From: Harmonia axyridis
Lineage: Eukaryota; Arthropoda; Insecta; Coleoptera; Coccinellidae
Length of the DNA stretch: 64,000 nt
Direction: 5' to 3'
Assembly (NCBI RefSeq): GCF_914767665.1
Contig: NC_059501.1
Location: forward strand, 71,026,798-71,090,797
The number at the start of each line of letters is the position of its first letter. Positions within the stretch are counted from its first letter, which is position 1. The notes beneath the pieces were generated by a model. The model was not told the DNA's origin and ran no database searches. It worked only from the letters and a program-made list of their open reading frames with translations. The translations under genes were made by a program, and so were the position numbers. Shown piece by piece: positions 54,601-64,000 of this stretch.

Positions 54601-57600
54601 TTTTGTTTAGTATAGAAAGATTAGAGAATATATTCATGCAAATATTGGAGGTCAAGAACGAATTTGCTCAATATGATGATATAACACAGGAAATTGATTT
54701 CGATTTCATGAACAAATTCTTATCTCAAGGAATATTATTGATGGTTAAAACTTCAAATTTAATATGACTCATATAAATATGCAGAATTTGTTTTATTATA
54801 TTAATCCAATTTTTTTATCACTGCCTAACTGATTTTTTATTTGAATTGATCATTCATAGACATTACAATGTGAACTGGAAAATATTACAGGTATCTAGAT
54901 TAAATGAGAGCACTTTAATTTATCTTCACCAAAGCGACGAGTGAATTTCATAGATTTTGGGGTCCCTTTTCTTTTGGAGCCCCAAGTTCGTGCTTCCATA
55001 TCTTTTGCGTTGATCCGCCACTGTCTTCTAATGCATTATAGCAAATGTATCATATCTTCATATCTAAACATGTTTGCGGCTGATACAATTAATCTAGATA
55101 GTAAACTGCAAATATGTGTAATTATCGTTTTCGCATAGAAAATTACAAGCTTCCAGTTGAAAATTCATATCTTGAGTGCTGAATTTGACCTGGATCTGAT
55201 ACCCATCACAAAAGAAGATCAGTTAATTCAACTGGCGAAATTGGGGATAAGGTAAATTTCAGCTGACGTCAAATTCAAGGCCCTAGTCTAACCGAAACGT
55301 ATATTTTGCTGCTTTCGAAATCTAATCGAAGAGTTGAATGTCGCTGGAAGCTAAAATTTTATTAACTACATTCGAAATGGTTTCTTGAGTACTAATTAAT
55401 AAAACTCCGAATTAGCATAATCTGTAAACTATTCGTTGATGATTTCTTCTTGGTGAGTTATTTTGTATATCTATGAATTGATTGATAAGGCCATACTTCG
55501 AGAGTCTCCCTCAATCTTGAATTTCTACATTTCGACCAAATGTTTTGATTGTAGGGACCCAATTTCGAAATTATGAAATGAAATAAGAGGAAAGCACTGA
55601 TGTGAAGTTAGGTTTAAATGCGGTCTGCAAGGGTGCCATTTGGGTATAAATGAACAAACGATAAACAGCTTTCGAATTCTTCTTATCAGTTTCTTTCTTC
55701 AAATTTTTTTGTTATTCTGAATTTTTTATGGTTTTGTCGCCGTTATTAACTTTAAATTTTCTCCTAAACATGAGGTTTGATTTTTCGATATGCTGCTTGA
55801 ATTTTTCATGGTTCTGAAGACGTTCTTCTAACGAAATTTTGCAAATGTTTTTTTTTCAAAATGAAGCATCTATTGAACACAAAAATTCTTTAAAATTTAA
55901 TTGAAAAATTTAGCAAATTGTGGAAGTTATGAATAAAAATTATTTTTTATTTCTCATATTTAACATCCTTTGTCTATGGAACGAACGACATTGGAAAAAC
56001 AGGGATTCATTTATTTTTCGAAAAGAATCTTCTGTTTCAATTTGAAACGACGATAGGACGTACATAATGGAATTTGAGGACAGATTTCTGTCTCAAAATT
56101 AAAAAATTGCAGACATGTAATGAAATATTCTATTGGGAGAACGATCACTCAAATATAATATGAATTTGAACAAGTTTTCTATTTTATCGGTTGTTGTTAG
56201 GAGATCATATAACTTAGGTAATTCCTCAAATGGTTTTGGAATTATGGAGAATTATTATATTCTCAGTCAAATATCCATTAGGAGACGAAAGAATTCACGT
56301 AGACACTATATTGTGATAGATTAAGTGGAAACTTTCAATTATCTCGAAATAAAAAAAATCAAAGTCCAGTCGAAGACATTGTTGAAATTCTTTCTATAAC
56401 TGCGTTGATACATCTGTCTTTTTCATTCACTTGTCATTTAGTTTGTTTAAATTTTCATTCTGGTAATAAATATCAAGTTAATCAAGTTTCAACATTTCAT
56501 TATAATAAGAGACAAAGAATTTTTAGATTTTTAACATCATAATTTCTGGCCAAAAACTCAACAGATCAAACTGTAAAACCATTCCTTAATTCAAATTGGT
56601 ATATCCAAGCAAGACGTTACAAAGAATTCGTTACTGAAACCGATTCCAGACTAGTTACTTATAATAGTACAGAAAGCATTGATATTTTTCCACGAGTTTT
56701 TGAATGAATGAGTATTAGGTATATATTATTTTCTATAATTCAATGAAAATTTAAAATTGATGAAATAAGTATTTCCATAAATATCGTTCAGTGATTTTTG
56801 TATTGATTGATTGAGAGAGTACCAACATATTATAATGAAATATAACCATGAATGTGTGTGAAAGCGAAATATTCCTGCTCGTTTTCGTTTCATAAATTAT
56901 GGCAGGATAAACGAATTTACCACAAAATTGGAACAAATGAATATGATTATTCCAGAAATCGTTGACGTAAAATGAATTGTTTTGGGACTGACCTACCCTG
57001 TGAGCAATAAAATGAATCCGGATTCAATTTTTTTATTAATTTATATATTTAATATTCCCTTTGAATTTTGGCTAGTTTTTGTGACGCGATCATCATGAAA
57101 AGTTGCTTGTAAGTAATAATTTATATTCTCAATATATTCAACATTTCATTCCGAAAGAATAGGTAGTTTTGGCATGATACGGAATTACGGATTATGCTCA
57201 TTAACGTACTTCAAAAGTTCGAAGCAAAATTCGAGATGCAAATATACCCTGAAAATTTTAAGTTTTTCAAGCTTTCCGTTCGAAAGTTATCTCATCAACC
57301 GACGGATAGAGTCATATTTGATGACAAAATCGTCATCACAAAGTCTAACACTATCGTTTTGTATTGCAAATCTAATAAATAATTATTTTTCAATAATAAT
57401 CAATTTTTCTTTCCGATTCATCTGCATGTGATTTTACACATTATTTTCTATGAAACAGTTAAAGTTTCGTATCCTTTTATTTGTTCATATTGGAAAAACA
57501 CATGAAAATGTATTGACTAATGCATTACTATTAGTTAAAATATTGACTATGCAATTAAATATCATAGAAGATGTAAAAACCTTGGAATGTGGCAAAGTTG

Positions 57601-60600
57601 TTGATATTTAAAATGTTTATACGAAACATATCTTCCATTGAGAAAATTCTATCTGACATCAATCAAGCCAATATCAGTATATTCCTATTGCACTCTTCAT
57701 ACTCAAACCTCCAATGCAACCACGAAAGTATTTTGAGGAAGTTCAATCGGAACACAATGTCGAAGAAATCCATATATGAAATTTCTGCGAAATTCACCTG
57801 TTCACGGTCATGTTCAATGTTAACCAGTGTATGTCGCCAGTTCTGGTTCCAAATTACCGCAGGAGATCGGACGTTGCAGCATCCGTTCGATACATTTCTT
57901 TATCCTTCCTCTTCAAATCCGGATTTTATGTGGGAGATATGAATAAACAGACGAAATCTGGAAAATACGAAAGATACGATAATTTTAATCAATTTGACGA
58001 ACTTGAATTCTAAAACTTTCCGGATATTGACGTCGGTGTGGATTCGACAGAAATAAGGTTTCTGAAACAGGACTGTTAACTCTTACCAACAACAAGCAGC
58101 GGTTATGGAAATATGATATGTATAAGGAAAAACCTAAAAATAATTATTTCTCTTTGAGATTATACCTTGCATTAAGAAAGTACAGAAATGATATTCGAAG
58201 TGATTGTTGGCCATGTAGTAAAAATTGTTGGACCCCAATTAAAAGTAAAGGTTTTCCAAAAAACAAAATTAAAAAACAAAAATTAAAACGCGCAGTGATT
58301 TCGGTGTTATTTCACTAAACATATTACAATCTCGCAATATCTAATGGACACACTTGTTGAGCGCATGCTCAAACTGACAATGAAGAGAAAACTTTTTTTT
58401 CAACTTTCATATTTGAAGTTCAATATTCTCAAACATACACTTTTGAAATAATTTAGGAAAAAACAATATCTTGACCCCCCTCCTGAAATTTTCTATCTAC
58501 AAAATCTACAGAATCTACAAAACAAATGAAAAAACCGCCGTTAAGAGCTTTTCAATTGAACCATACGAGATCTCTGCATGATATTTGGTACAAAAGTCAA
58601 TAGCCATCCCACATTGATCCAGATAGCTTAAGAATACGATCCATGCTTTGAGAAAACAAAAATCAAGAAAATAAAATGAAAAAATTAATTTCTCCAAAAC
58701 TGAAAAACATATAAACATAAAATTGAAAACATTTTCATTGCACTTATAGTTTCTGAATTATAAATTGTTAAATATATAATTTCTCGATATGTTCCGCCTT
58801 TTTTTAATTTTGTTAACCGCTATTTTCAATAATTTGAGGTATTTTCTGATGAAAAATAATCCATAAAGTGAACCTAAATTTTCTCCTGAATAATTTTGGT
58901 TTAATATTTTCGATAACGAATCTCAGGAATCGAAGCAAAAAAAATTATACGAGATATTCTGTATTGGAGAAGACTATTATATCTTGCTTTTTTATGCGAG
59001 TGAGATCAGAATTGCTGTAGCTCTTGTATTACCTACTGATTTTTTTACGAATCTATATAAATCATAATAAACGTATATCTAGCGATTGCACATGTTATTT
59101 TCATTTAAACAAATCCAAACAAGTTTATGATTTATTCATGAGTTATTCTTCTTCTAGAATTTATATCGTGCGACCTAATTATAGAAGAACAAGATGTCAT
59201 TCCCACCAAATTAGTATTTTTATTTATCTACAGGATTAATGCCAACTAGATTGGCTATAACGTGGAACAACATTCATAAAAATTTAAATAATATTCGATA
59301 GAATACTGTACGCGGATTATCTGCTGAGAAGATAAATAAATTTATCGGAGAAACTGAAGGATGTGCAAATATATTGGCCACCTCAATGTTTCATTTTCTC
59401 CATGTAAATTTGTACAGATTAATGGATGAGTGTTTGCATACAACATGTAGCGGTCAATTAGATGTTGATTTTACACTCCAAAGAAATAAATACGGGGAAA
59501 GCATGTGCAGTTATCAAATAAAAGTTATGTGCAACCTCATTGAATCATATGCAATTTTTGGTGTTTCATATTGAATTTTTTATCTGATTGTGCTATTTTT
59601 TTTTCAGAAATATTACTACTGGCTCTGATGGGAGTCATAATGGTATTATCTTCATATTTCATGTTTATCTACGAACCTATCAGTCTACTGGTGAATAAGG
59701 TGAGTTAAAATAATTGAGACACATATAGGGTTGTTATAAATGATTGTTAATTACTGATGTTCAAATATTTCTCCTTATCTCTGATTTCGAACAACATTCA
59801 CAAATTTGAATGAGAATCAGTAATAACTTATTGATGAAAAACAATATATGATTATTAATTTTTTATATATAATATGTAGTTGCCAATATTAGTGAAAAGC
59901 GGTAGAAAACATATTTCAAAGGCTACTATTATGTAAAAAACATTTAAAAAGACGATGTATCAGATGTTTCTACTTTAGGAATTTATAAACATTTTCAGTG
60001 AAACAATATCATGTCTTCTGCACCCCTGAACATGTGGAAATAAAAAATTCTCATAGAGTCCTTTCAACAGCCTACTGATGGTCATGGCGCATTCGCCATT
60101 TTGTAACAGGATTTCAATTTCATTCGTTTCGTAAAATAAAACAGATACATTTTTCACGAGTTGTATTTCATATAGTATGAAACTTCAAACATGGCACAAA
60201 ATTAAAAATGCTAAAAAAAATTCGAGCAATGATCAAATAATTTAGAGCTTTCCCGGAGCTTGACTTGTTCGATTTTCCCTCTTGAAATATTAGATCCTCC
60301 AACACAACTTTTATTTGTTTGATGTCGGACAAGCAAATGAGGTTAACAGATTAATAATTATAAAAATTTAAATTTCCTGAAAAATTTCGCGTCTTATAAT
60401 CAGTAGAATTGAGAAAAAATTCATCCGTCTGCCTTCTAAACCTCTACAAGAATTGATCACAGCTATTGAAATTTAATTTGGTCCAACAATAAAATTGAAG
60501 AAAAAATTATATTCAAGGAAAATTGAATAATGTGAAATAATAATAACTGTTCTTTAGTGGCCATCGACTGACGTCCTTTAGCCTTACAATATAAAATAAT

Positions 60601-63061
60601 AAATTCGTATCGGAGAAATAGCTTCTCCTAATATAGAGAGCTTATTTTCAATTAAAGTGTCATATATGATCGAAATAATGACGGTATCTAATTCTTTAAT
60701 TCAACATTTTGCGTTTTCACGAAATATCTCAATTTTTTTTATAAAATCAGTCACACTCCAGTTATCCTTGTATAGCCTCATCAAATTCGATCATATAACA
60801 TATAACACCTAAGAATTTTTTCATATCAAAATACTGCGGGCTTGGTAGTAGATAAACATAATGATTCTCAAGTGGACAATATCAGTCATATCTTTCCAAT
60901 AGGTTTATCGATGAAAAATTATGATTCTGTCAAATTGAGAACCATTTGATTTAATTACTTAATTTAATTTACTAGATACTCTACGATATTTCAAATAAGC
61001 ACATCAAAATAAAATTAAGAATCCCTAGATTTTACTAAGTATTGAAAATAACTGGTGAGAATTGGCTGGATTTGCATTTGCATATGCAAATATATTTAAT
61101 TCGGCGTATGGTTATAAATAGTTATTAAATAATTTCACTTCATATATTCTTGTTGATACCAAAAAATGTGATATCAATCCCTGAAATATTAGCTTTGAAA
61201 TGAGCATCAATTAGACAATGTAATAGTGCCAGTTATATGTGAGAAATTCAACACAGAAATACACTACAAATAAATATGAAAAAGGAATAGTACAATCGAA
61301 GAATAATTTCTCATTGGATAGTATAAAAAAAGGATTTGACATCGAAATCATTCATGTTATATTTGAACAGAAACTTATTTTTATCCACGAACTGATAATG
61401 AAATGTTTTATAGATTAACATATTTCTCCTATTAATCTAGCTGCTAATCAATAATCAACTCATGTATATATCATGAAGTTAATAGCGTGTAATGTGCGAG
61501 TTTAAATTTTTTTATACGGATACCTATCACAGAGGTAGCGAACTCAAATTTAAATTCATTTTCACATCGTGAAATATACATGAATAATTCAAGGAATTCT
61601 TCGTAGAATTAAACTTCCAAAAAATCTCAATGGAGTAAATACCGATGTTAGTTTAGCAAAAAAAGAAAACATATTTTATTAGCCTTTTTATACCCACCTA
61701 CGTAATCTCATTTTATTGTTTGATTTCCAAAAACGTGTATTTTTTAATGAACATTCGAATGAAGTGTTGAGAAGAAAATCGATTAATGTGGAATATTTTT
61801 ATTCAAATATTTCATTCAAATGAAGAGAGAACATCCGTAGAATCATAACAGTACCTACATAATTTTATTATCTTATGTTTTTTCTTACAACAACTGTCAA
61901 ATTGATTCCTTCTAGATTTGCAATGCCTTTAATAATCAGTTGTATATATCCTGAGCAATTTCCTGATAGCCTTTCTTCTTATTGTTTCAGCTATTGTCCT
62001 TGGAATCAGGAACTCTGTTTTTCTTCCTTTGGAAAGATCCGCCATACAAAATATACATAAATGTGAACATATTCAATGTAACGAATCAAGAAAAATTCAC
62101 AAGGGGTGAGGAGAAGTTAGCTCTTCAGGAAGTGGGGCCCTACTGCTTCCAGTAAGTATTTTTTGAAATTTCTACGAAATCTCACACTTCTGGATGCATT
62201 TTGATTCATTATTTCCGATTATAATTCAAGAATCGTTCGGAAAAAGAATAATTGCCGTAATTTTCAATTCACGTTCAGGATACCTTCGTGTTTTGTTTTT
62301 CGGTACAAAAGGTTTGTTGTGAGCCTTCAACCAAATTTGATAGTCACCTGCATTTTGACTTGAAGCCAAAGCATAACCTCTCATCATATCATCTTGAGCA
62401 TGATTTTGGTTGATGAAATTATTCATTTTGTTGAGCAATTGCGAATATAACTTTGACTGTTCACAGCTTCGCGTCTTACTTGTCCCATATATTGGGTGTC
62501 CCAGAAAGACCCTACCAAACGAACGCCGTGATAGTTTTGTCAATTACTTTCGATTTTTTTTTTTACACTTTCTATTAACTCTAACGATTTGCTCTATGTG
62601 CATTCAACAATTTAGGTTTTACACATTTCGGAAGATTTAGACAAGGTGAACCTTCCTCAAATTTTTCTATTGCACAATATATCCAAAAACATTTTAGATT
62701 TTCAAAAAGTCGAACTATTTGATCTTTTTTGAAATTCATAAGTTATAACGCTGCAATCGATTTTGAAAACTGGATTATCTTCAAAATGACAATCATTGGA
62801 AACATTCTTTTCAGAGCCGACTTGATATTTTGAAATTTAAAATTTTTGTTACGTTACTTTATTAGAAAGTAATATATATCTGAAGTATTTATCTGAAATA
62901 TTCATTTTTCTTTTAGGGAAATCCTTCTCAATACCAATGCAACATTCCATCCAAATGGCACAGTCACCTATATACCAGTGAGAACCCTTAAATTCATACC
63001 TGAGAGGTCCGCTGGAGACATTAATATTGACAGAATTATATCACCTAATATACCTCTAGTG
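51642..63061 (+). CDS. CD36 / class B scavenger receptor family gene, 5' part
   Basis: Two-pass membrane glycoprotein of the CD36 family (insect scavenger receptors, croquemort, SNMP, LIMP-2 relatives), which bind lipids, lipoproteins or apoptotic material at the cell surface or in lysosomes. Four exons (51642-51669, 59608-59699, 61991-62151, 62917-63061) join with correct phases and GT/AG sites to give 142 residues. These are a short basic tail, a membrane helix (about 11-31), YEPISLLVNK, then ectodomain text with FLWKDPP, NIFNVTNQEKF, LQEVGPYCFQ, NGTVTYIPVR and PERSAGD..IDRIISPNIPLV. The FNVTN, QE.GPY and PNIPLV words are family signatures. N-glycosylation sites: NVT, NAT and NGT. The family is usually ~500 residues, so about 70% lies beyond the right edge. 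The subfamily is not resolved. Regulation is unknown. Confidence 0.88.
54930..55026 (-). repeat. possible hAT-type element end in intron 1
   Basis: Read on the minus strand from about 55024: CAGTGGCGGATCAACGC, then GGGGCTCC and GGGACCCCAAAATC. CAGTGGCGGATC-type ends followed by GGGGCCCC-like words are common in insect hAT repeats. It explains the chance 65-codon + frame here. The far end was not found. Confidence 0.35.
56665..56965. repeat. interspersed repeat, related to 11105-11600
   Basis: AGTACAGAAAGCATTGATAT, CCACGAGTTTTTGAATGA, TTTCCATAAATATCG, GAGTACCAACATAT and AATATAACCATGAATG follow the order seen at 11105-11560. This copy lost the second half of the head palindrome. Confidence 0.6.
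57061..57380. repeat. interspersed repeat (CGTTCGAAAGTTATC family)
   Basis: GTGACGCGATCATCATGAAA, TTTTTCAAGCTTTCCGTTCG and AAAGTTATCTCATCAACCGA fit the family seen at 43200-43530 and 46620-46796. The overlapping frames at 57174-57431 are shadows. Confidence 0.5.
57589..58320 (+). pseudogene. unidentified decayed protein-like region in intron 1
   Basis: Three + strand frames follow one another: 57589-57942 (117 codons), 57810-58013 (67 codons) and 58118-58318 (66 codons). Their composition is less AT-rich than the flanks and they contain Cys, Tyr and Arg-rich text such as VPNYRRRSDVAASVRY and CWPCSKNCW. The overlap of the first two looks like one ancestral frame broken by a shift. I recognise no domain. 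A captured host gene, a large transposon or an old endogenous viral piece are all possible. Confidence 0.3.
58505..58760. repeat. interspersed repeat, related to 30940-31310
   Basis: ATTTGGTACAAAAGTCAAT, CATTGATCCAGATAG, AAGAAAATAAAATGAAAAAA and TCTCCAAAACTGAAAAACAT align in order with 31088-31250. Confidence 0.5.
59024..59575 (+). pseudogene. unidentified decayed protein-like region near exon 2
   Basis: A 71-codon frame (59024-59239) is followed in another frame by about 110 codons (59239-59575) broken by a single stop near 59297. Text includes LAITWNNIHKNLNNI, GLSAEKINKFIGETEGC and CSYQIKVMCNLIESY, and the region ends in a clean stop only 30 bp before the exon 2 acceptor. Cysteine-rich and protein-like, but no family recognised. 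It is probably of the same origin as 57589-58320. Confidence 0.3.
59608..59699 (+). CDS. CD36-family gene, coding exon 2 (membrane helix)
   Basis: Preceded by TTTTTTTTTCAG and followed by GTGAGT. It begins with two bases that complete the Lys codon, then encodes ILLLALMGVIMVLSSYF and MFIYEPISLLVNK, the N-terminal transmembrane segment and the start of the ectodomain. It ends in phase 0. Confidence 0.85.
59700..61990 (+). other. CD36-family gene intron 2
   Basis: About 2.3 kb of AT-rich sequence. No repeats or frames of note. Confidence 0.75.
61991..62151 (+). CDS. CD36-family gene, coding exon 3
   Basis: Preceded by TTGTTTCAG and followed by GTAAGT. Encodes LLSLESGTLFFFLWKDPP, then KIYINVNIFNVTNQEKF and LALQEVGPYCF. 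It matches the most conserved N-terminal ectodomain stretch of the family (a hydrophobic-Y...YIFNVTN...EVGPY pattern). Ends after two bases of a Gln codon. Confidence 0.9.
62152..62916 (+). other. CD36-family gene intron 3
   Basis: 765 bp, containing an antisense open frame (62226-62543) described separately and the repeat-like word TTGGGTGTCCCAGAAAGACC at about 62493. Confidence 0.75.
62226..62543 (-). other. antisense open frame in intron 3, unassigned
   Basis: 105 codons on the minus strand, clearly less AT-rich than the intron around it. The part from about 62470 down to the stop at 62226 has protein-like text: LYSQLLNKMNNFINQNHAQ, MMRGYALASSQNAGDYQ, WLKAHNKPFVPKNKTRRYP and a clean end in FPNDS. 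The first ~20 codons overlap a repeat-like GGTGTCCCAG word and are probably not original. I recognise no family. It could be a retroposed or transposon-captured gene tail. Confidence 0.3.
62917..63061 (+). CDS. CD36-family gene, coding exon 4
   Basis: Preceded by TTTCTTTTAG and followed by GTAAGT. Completes the Gln codon and encodes EILLNTNATFHPNGTVTYIP, then RTLKFIPERSAGD and PNIPLV. Ends in phase 0; the next exon is beyond the window. Confidence 0.9.
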
Positions 63062-64000
63062 GTAAGTTTTTCTTTGATATTTTGTTGGAACAAATGGTGA
63101 ATGGTTTTCAAGCAATAAACAGAATGAAGCTGAGTACTATAGATTTAGAAACCGGATGGAACATTTTCCAGTTCTTTTTCATGAAAAATTAAAGTAACTG
63201 GATACCTTATATCCATAACTTTTTTAATTTTGAAGAAAAATCTCCATCATATCATTCTACTTTCTTGTTGTTATCACTTCCTATATCACTATAAGAACAT
63301 TATCGAAATAAAATATTATGATTATATTGGAATCATTTGTTTGGTTTGAAGTTCAAATATTCATCAAGTGATATTGTTTCAAACGGTAACTTACCATTTC
63401 GATATTTTTTATTTAGGGCAAATTCACTTCTAATTTAGAAAATTTTCATTTATGGAAGTTATTCATTTGGGGTGTTCTTTGAGTCCCCATGAGTGTGTTT
63501 GAATCTAAATACTAAATAATACTAAATTACTTACTACGTAATTTCCAGTAACTGTAAATGAATAGATAAATATCATTTCGATTGCATAGATAATTGAACC
63601 GTATCTTTTAATATCGAATTTGGATAATTCTGGATTCAATTGAACACTTTGTTTTCTTTAAATTTCACCGAAATTGAGTCAAATCGGTTTAAGCAGTTCT
63701 GTTCTTGTCAACATTTCAAACAGAAGCTTCTACTCTCAAATATTTGCAGTTCGTTGCATTCGAGTCTCAAATTGTTTGGATTTTTTTGAGAATATGATAT
63801 TGAGTTCCAGTTACATCATTCAATTAAGTCGTTCATATTTTGGTTTGTATGTTGGTTAATTCTCCAATTACTGTAAATAATTTTCCACTTATTCATGGTG
63901 AGTTAATATTTCCGCGAAATTATTGTTAGTTCAAATATTTAAAAAGACCTTCATGATTAGTAGTGATCTATTGAAGGAATCATTATTTTTATTAAAAAAA
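63062..64000 (+). other. CD36-family gene intron 4, partial
   Basis: Begins GTAAGT after exon 4. AT-rich to the window edge with no further exon recognised; the 61-codon frame at 63674-63859 has no family signature. Confidence 0.65.

Larger units (their letters stand above)
51670..59607 (+). other. CD36-family gene intron 1 (~7.9 kb)
   Basis: A long first intron separates the 28-nt exon from the membrane-helix exon. 51670-54900 shows nothing recognisable. 54930-55026 looks like a hAT-type repeat end. 55030-56660 shows nothing certain. 56665-56965, 57061-57380 and 58505-58760 are repeats. 57590-58320 and 59024-59575 hold unidentified decayed protein-like frames. Confidence 0.7.

Noticed and set aside
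54941..55138. 65-codon protein with FLLEPQVRASISFALIRHC text
   Set aside because: The opposite strand reads as a hAT-type repeat end (CAGTGGCGGATC ... GGGACCCC), which explains its composition and open frame.
1..64000. Bacterial-type operons, CRISPR arrays, phage or plasmid functions
   Set aside because: No dense gene order, no spaced direct repeats of CRISPR type. Introns, LINEs and AT-rich spacers show a eukaryotic nuclear genome.

Overview
The window is eukaryotic, AT-rich (roughly two thirds A+T) and intron-bearing, and it looks like an insect nuclear chromosome. The transposon families (mariner, Tc1, Tc3-like, hAT with ZMYM-type transposase, RTE and jockey/CR1-like LINEs, foldback MITEs) and an insect-style CD36 gene fit an insect. 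A beetle is my guess from repeat style, but the order cannot be proven here. There are no operons, CRISPR arrays or rRNA genes.

Only one host protein gene is clear: a CD36 / class B scavenger receptor on the + strand from 51642 past the right edge. Four coding exons join in phase: a 28-nt first exon (51642-51669), 59608-59699, 61991-62151 and 62917-63061. They give the N-terminal tail, the first membrane helix and about 100 residues of ectodomain. Its first intron is about 7.9 kb and holds repeats plus decayed, unidentified protein-like pieces. Intron 3 holds an antisense open frame with coding-like composition.

Everything left of 51 kb is a graveyard of mobile DNA. 1-694: 3' part of a ZMYM1-like hAT. 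1.1-2.1 kb: LINE and Tc1 pieces. 3.27-4.9 kb: a decayed mariner/IS630-type element holding a tRNA-derived SINE that carries what reads as a complete type I hammerhead ribozyme (4430-4505). 6.0-7.6 kb: a near-complete C-terminal half of an RTE LINE. 10.1-10.8 kb: mariner. 10.8-11.7 and 28.4-29.0 kb: CAAGT-rich hAT-like elements. 12.7-13.6 and 35.0-35.9 kb: two large foldbacks. 13.6-15.3 kb: two LINE pieces. 17.6-18.5 kb: an unexplained GC-richer island. 20.5-21.4 and 46.8-47.7 kb: two internally deleted Tc3-like copies. 25.4-27.65 kb: a complete non-autonomous hAT with perfect 14-bp ends and an 8-bp target duplication. 36.7-37.2 kb: an inverted LINE duplication. 37.4-39.2 kb: a mariner interrupted by two hAT-type elements, each with its own 8-bp target duplication. 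43.5-44.1 and 48.25-48.73 kb: MITEs.

The strongest candidate for something new is the SINE with the hammerhead: Pol III-type A and B boxes, a T-arm-like hairpin, a ribozyme with all core residues, loops with 9-nt mutual complementarity, and a poly(A) tail. All calls were made by eye; no database search was run.
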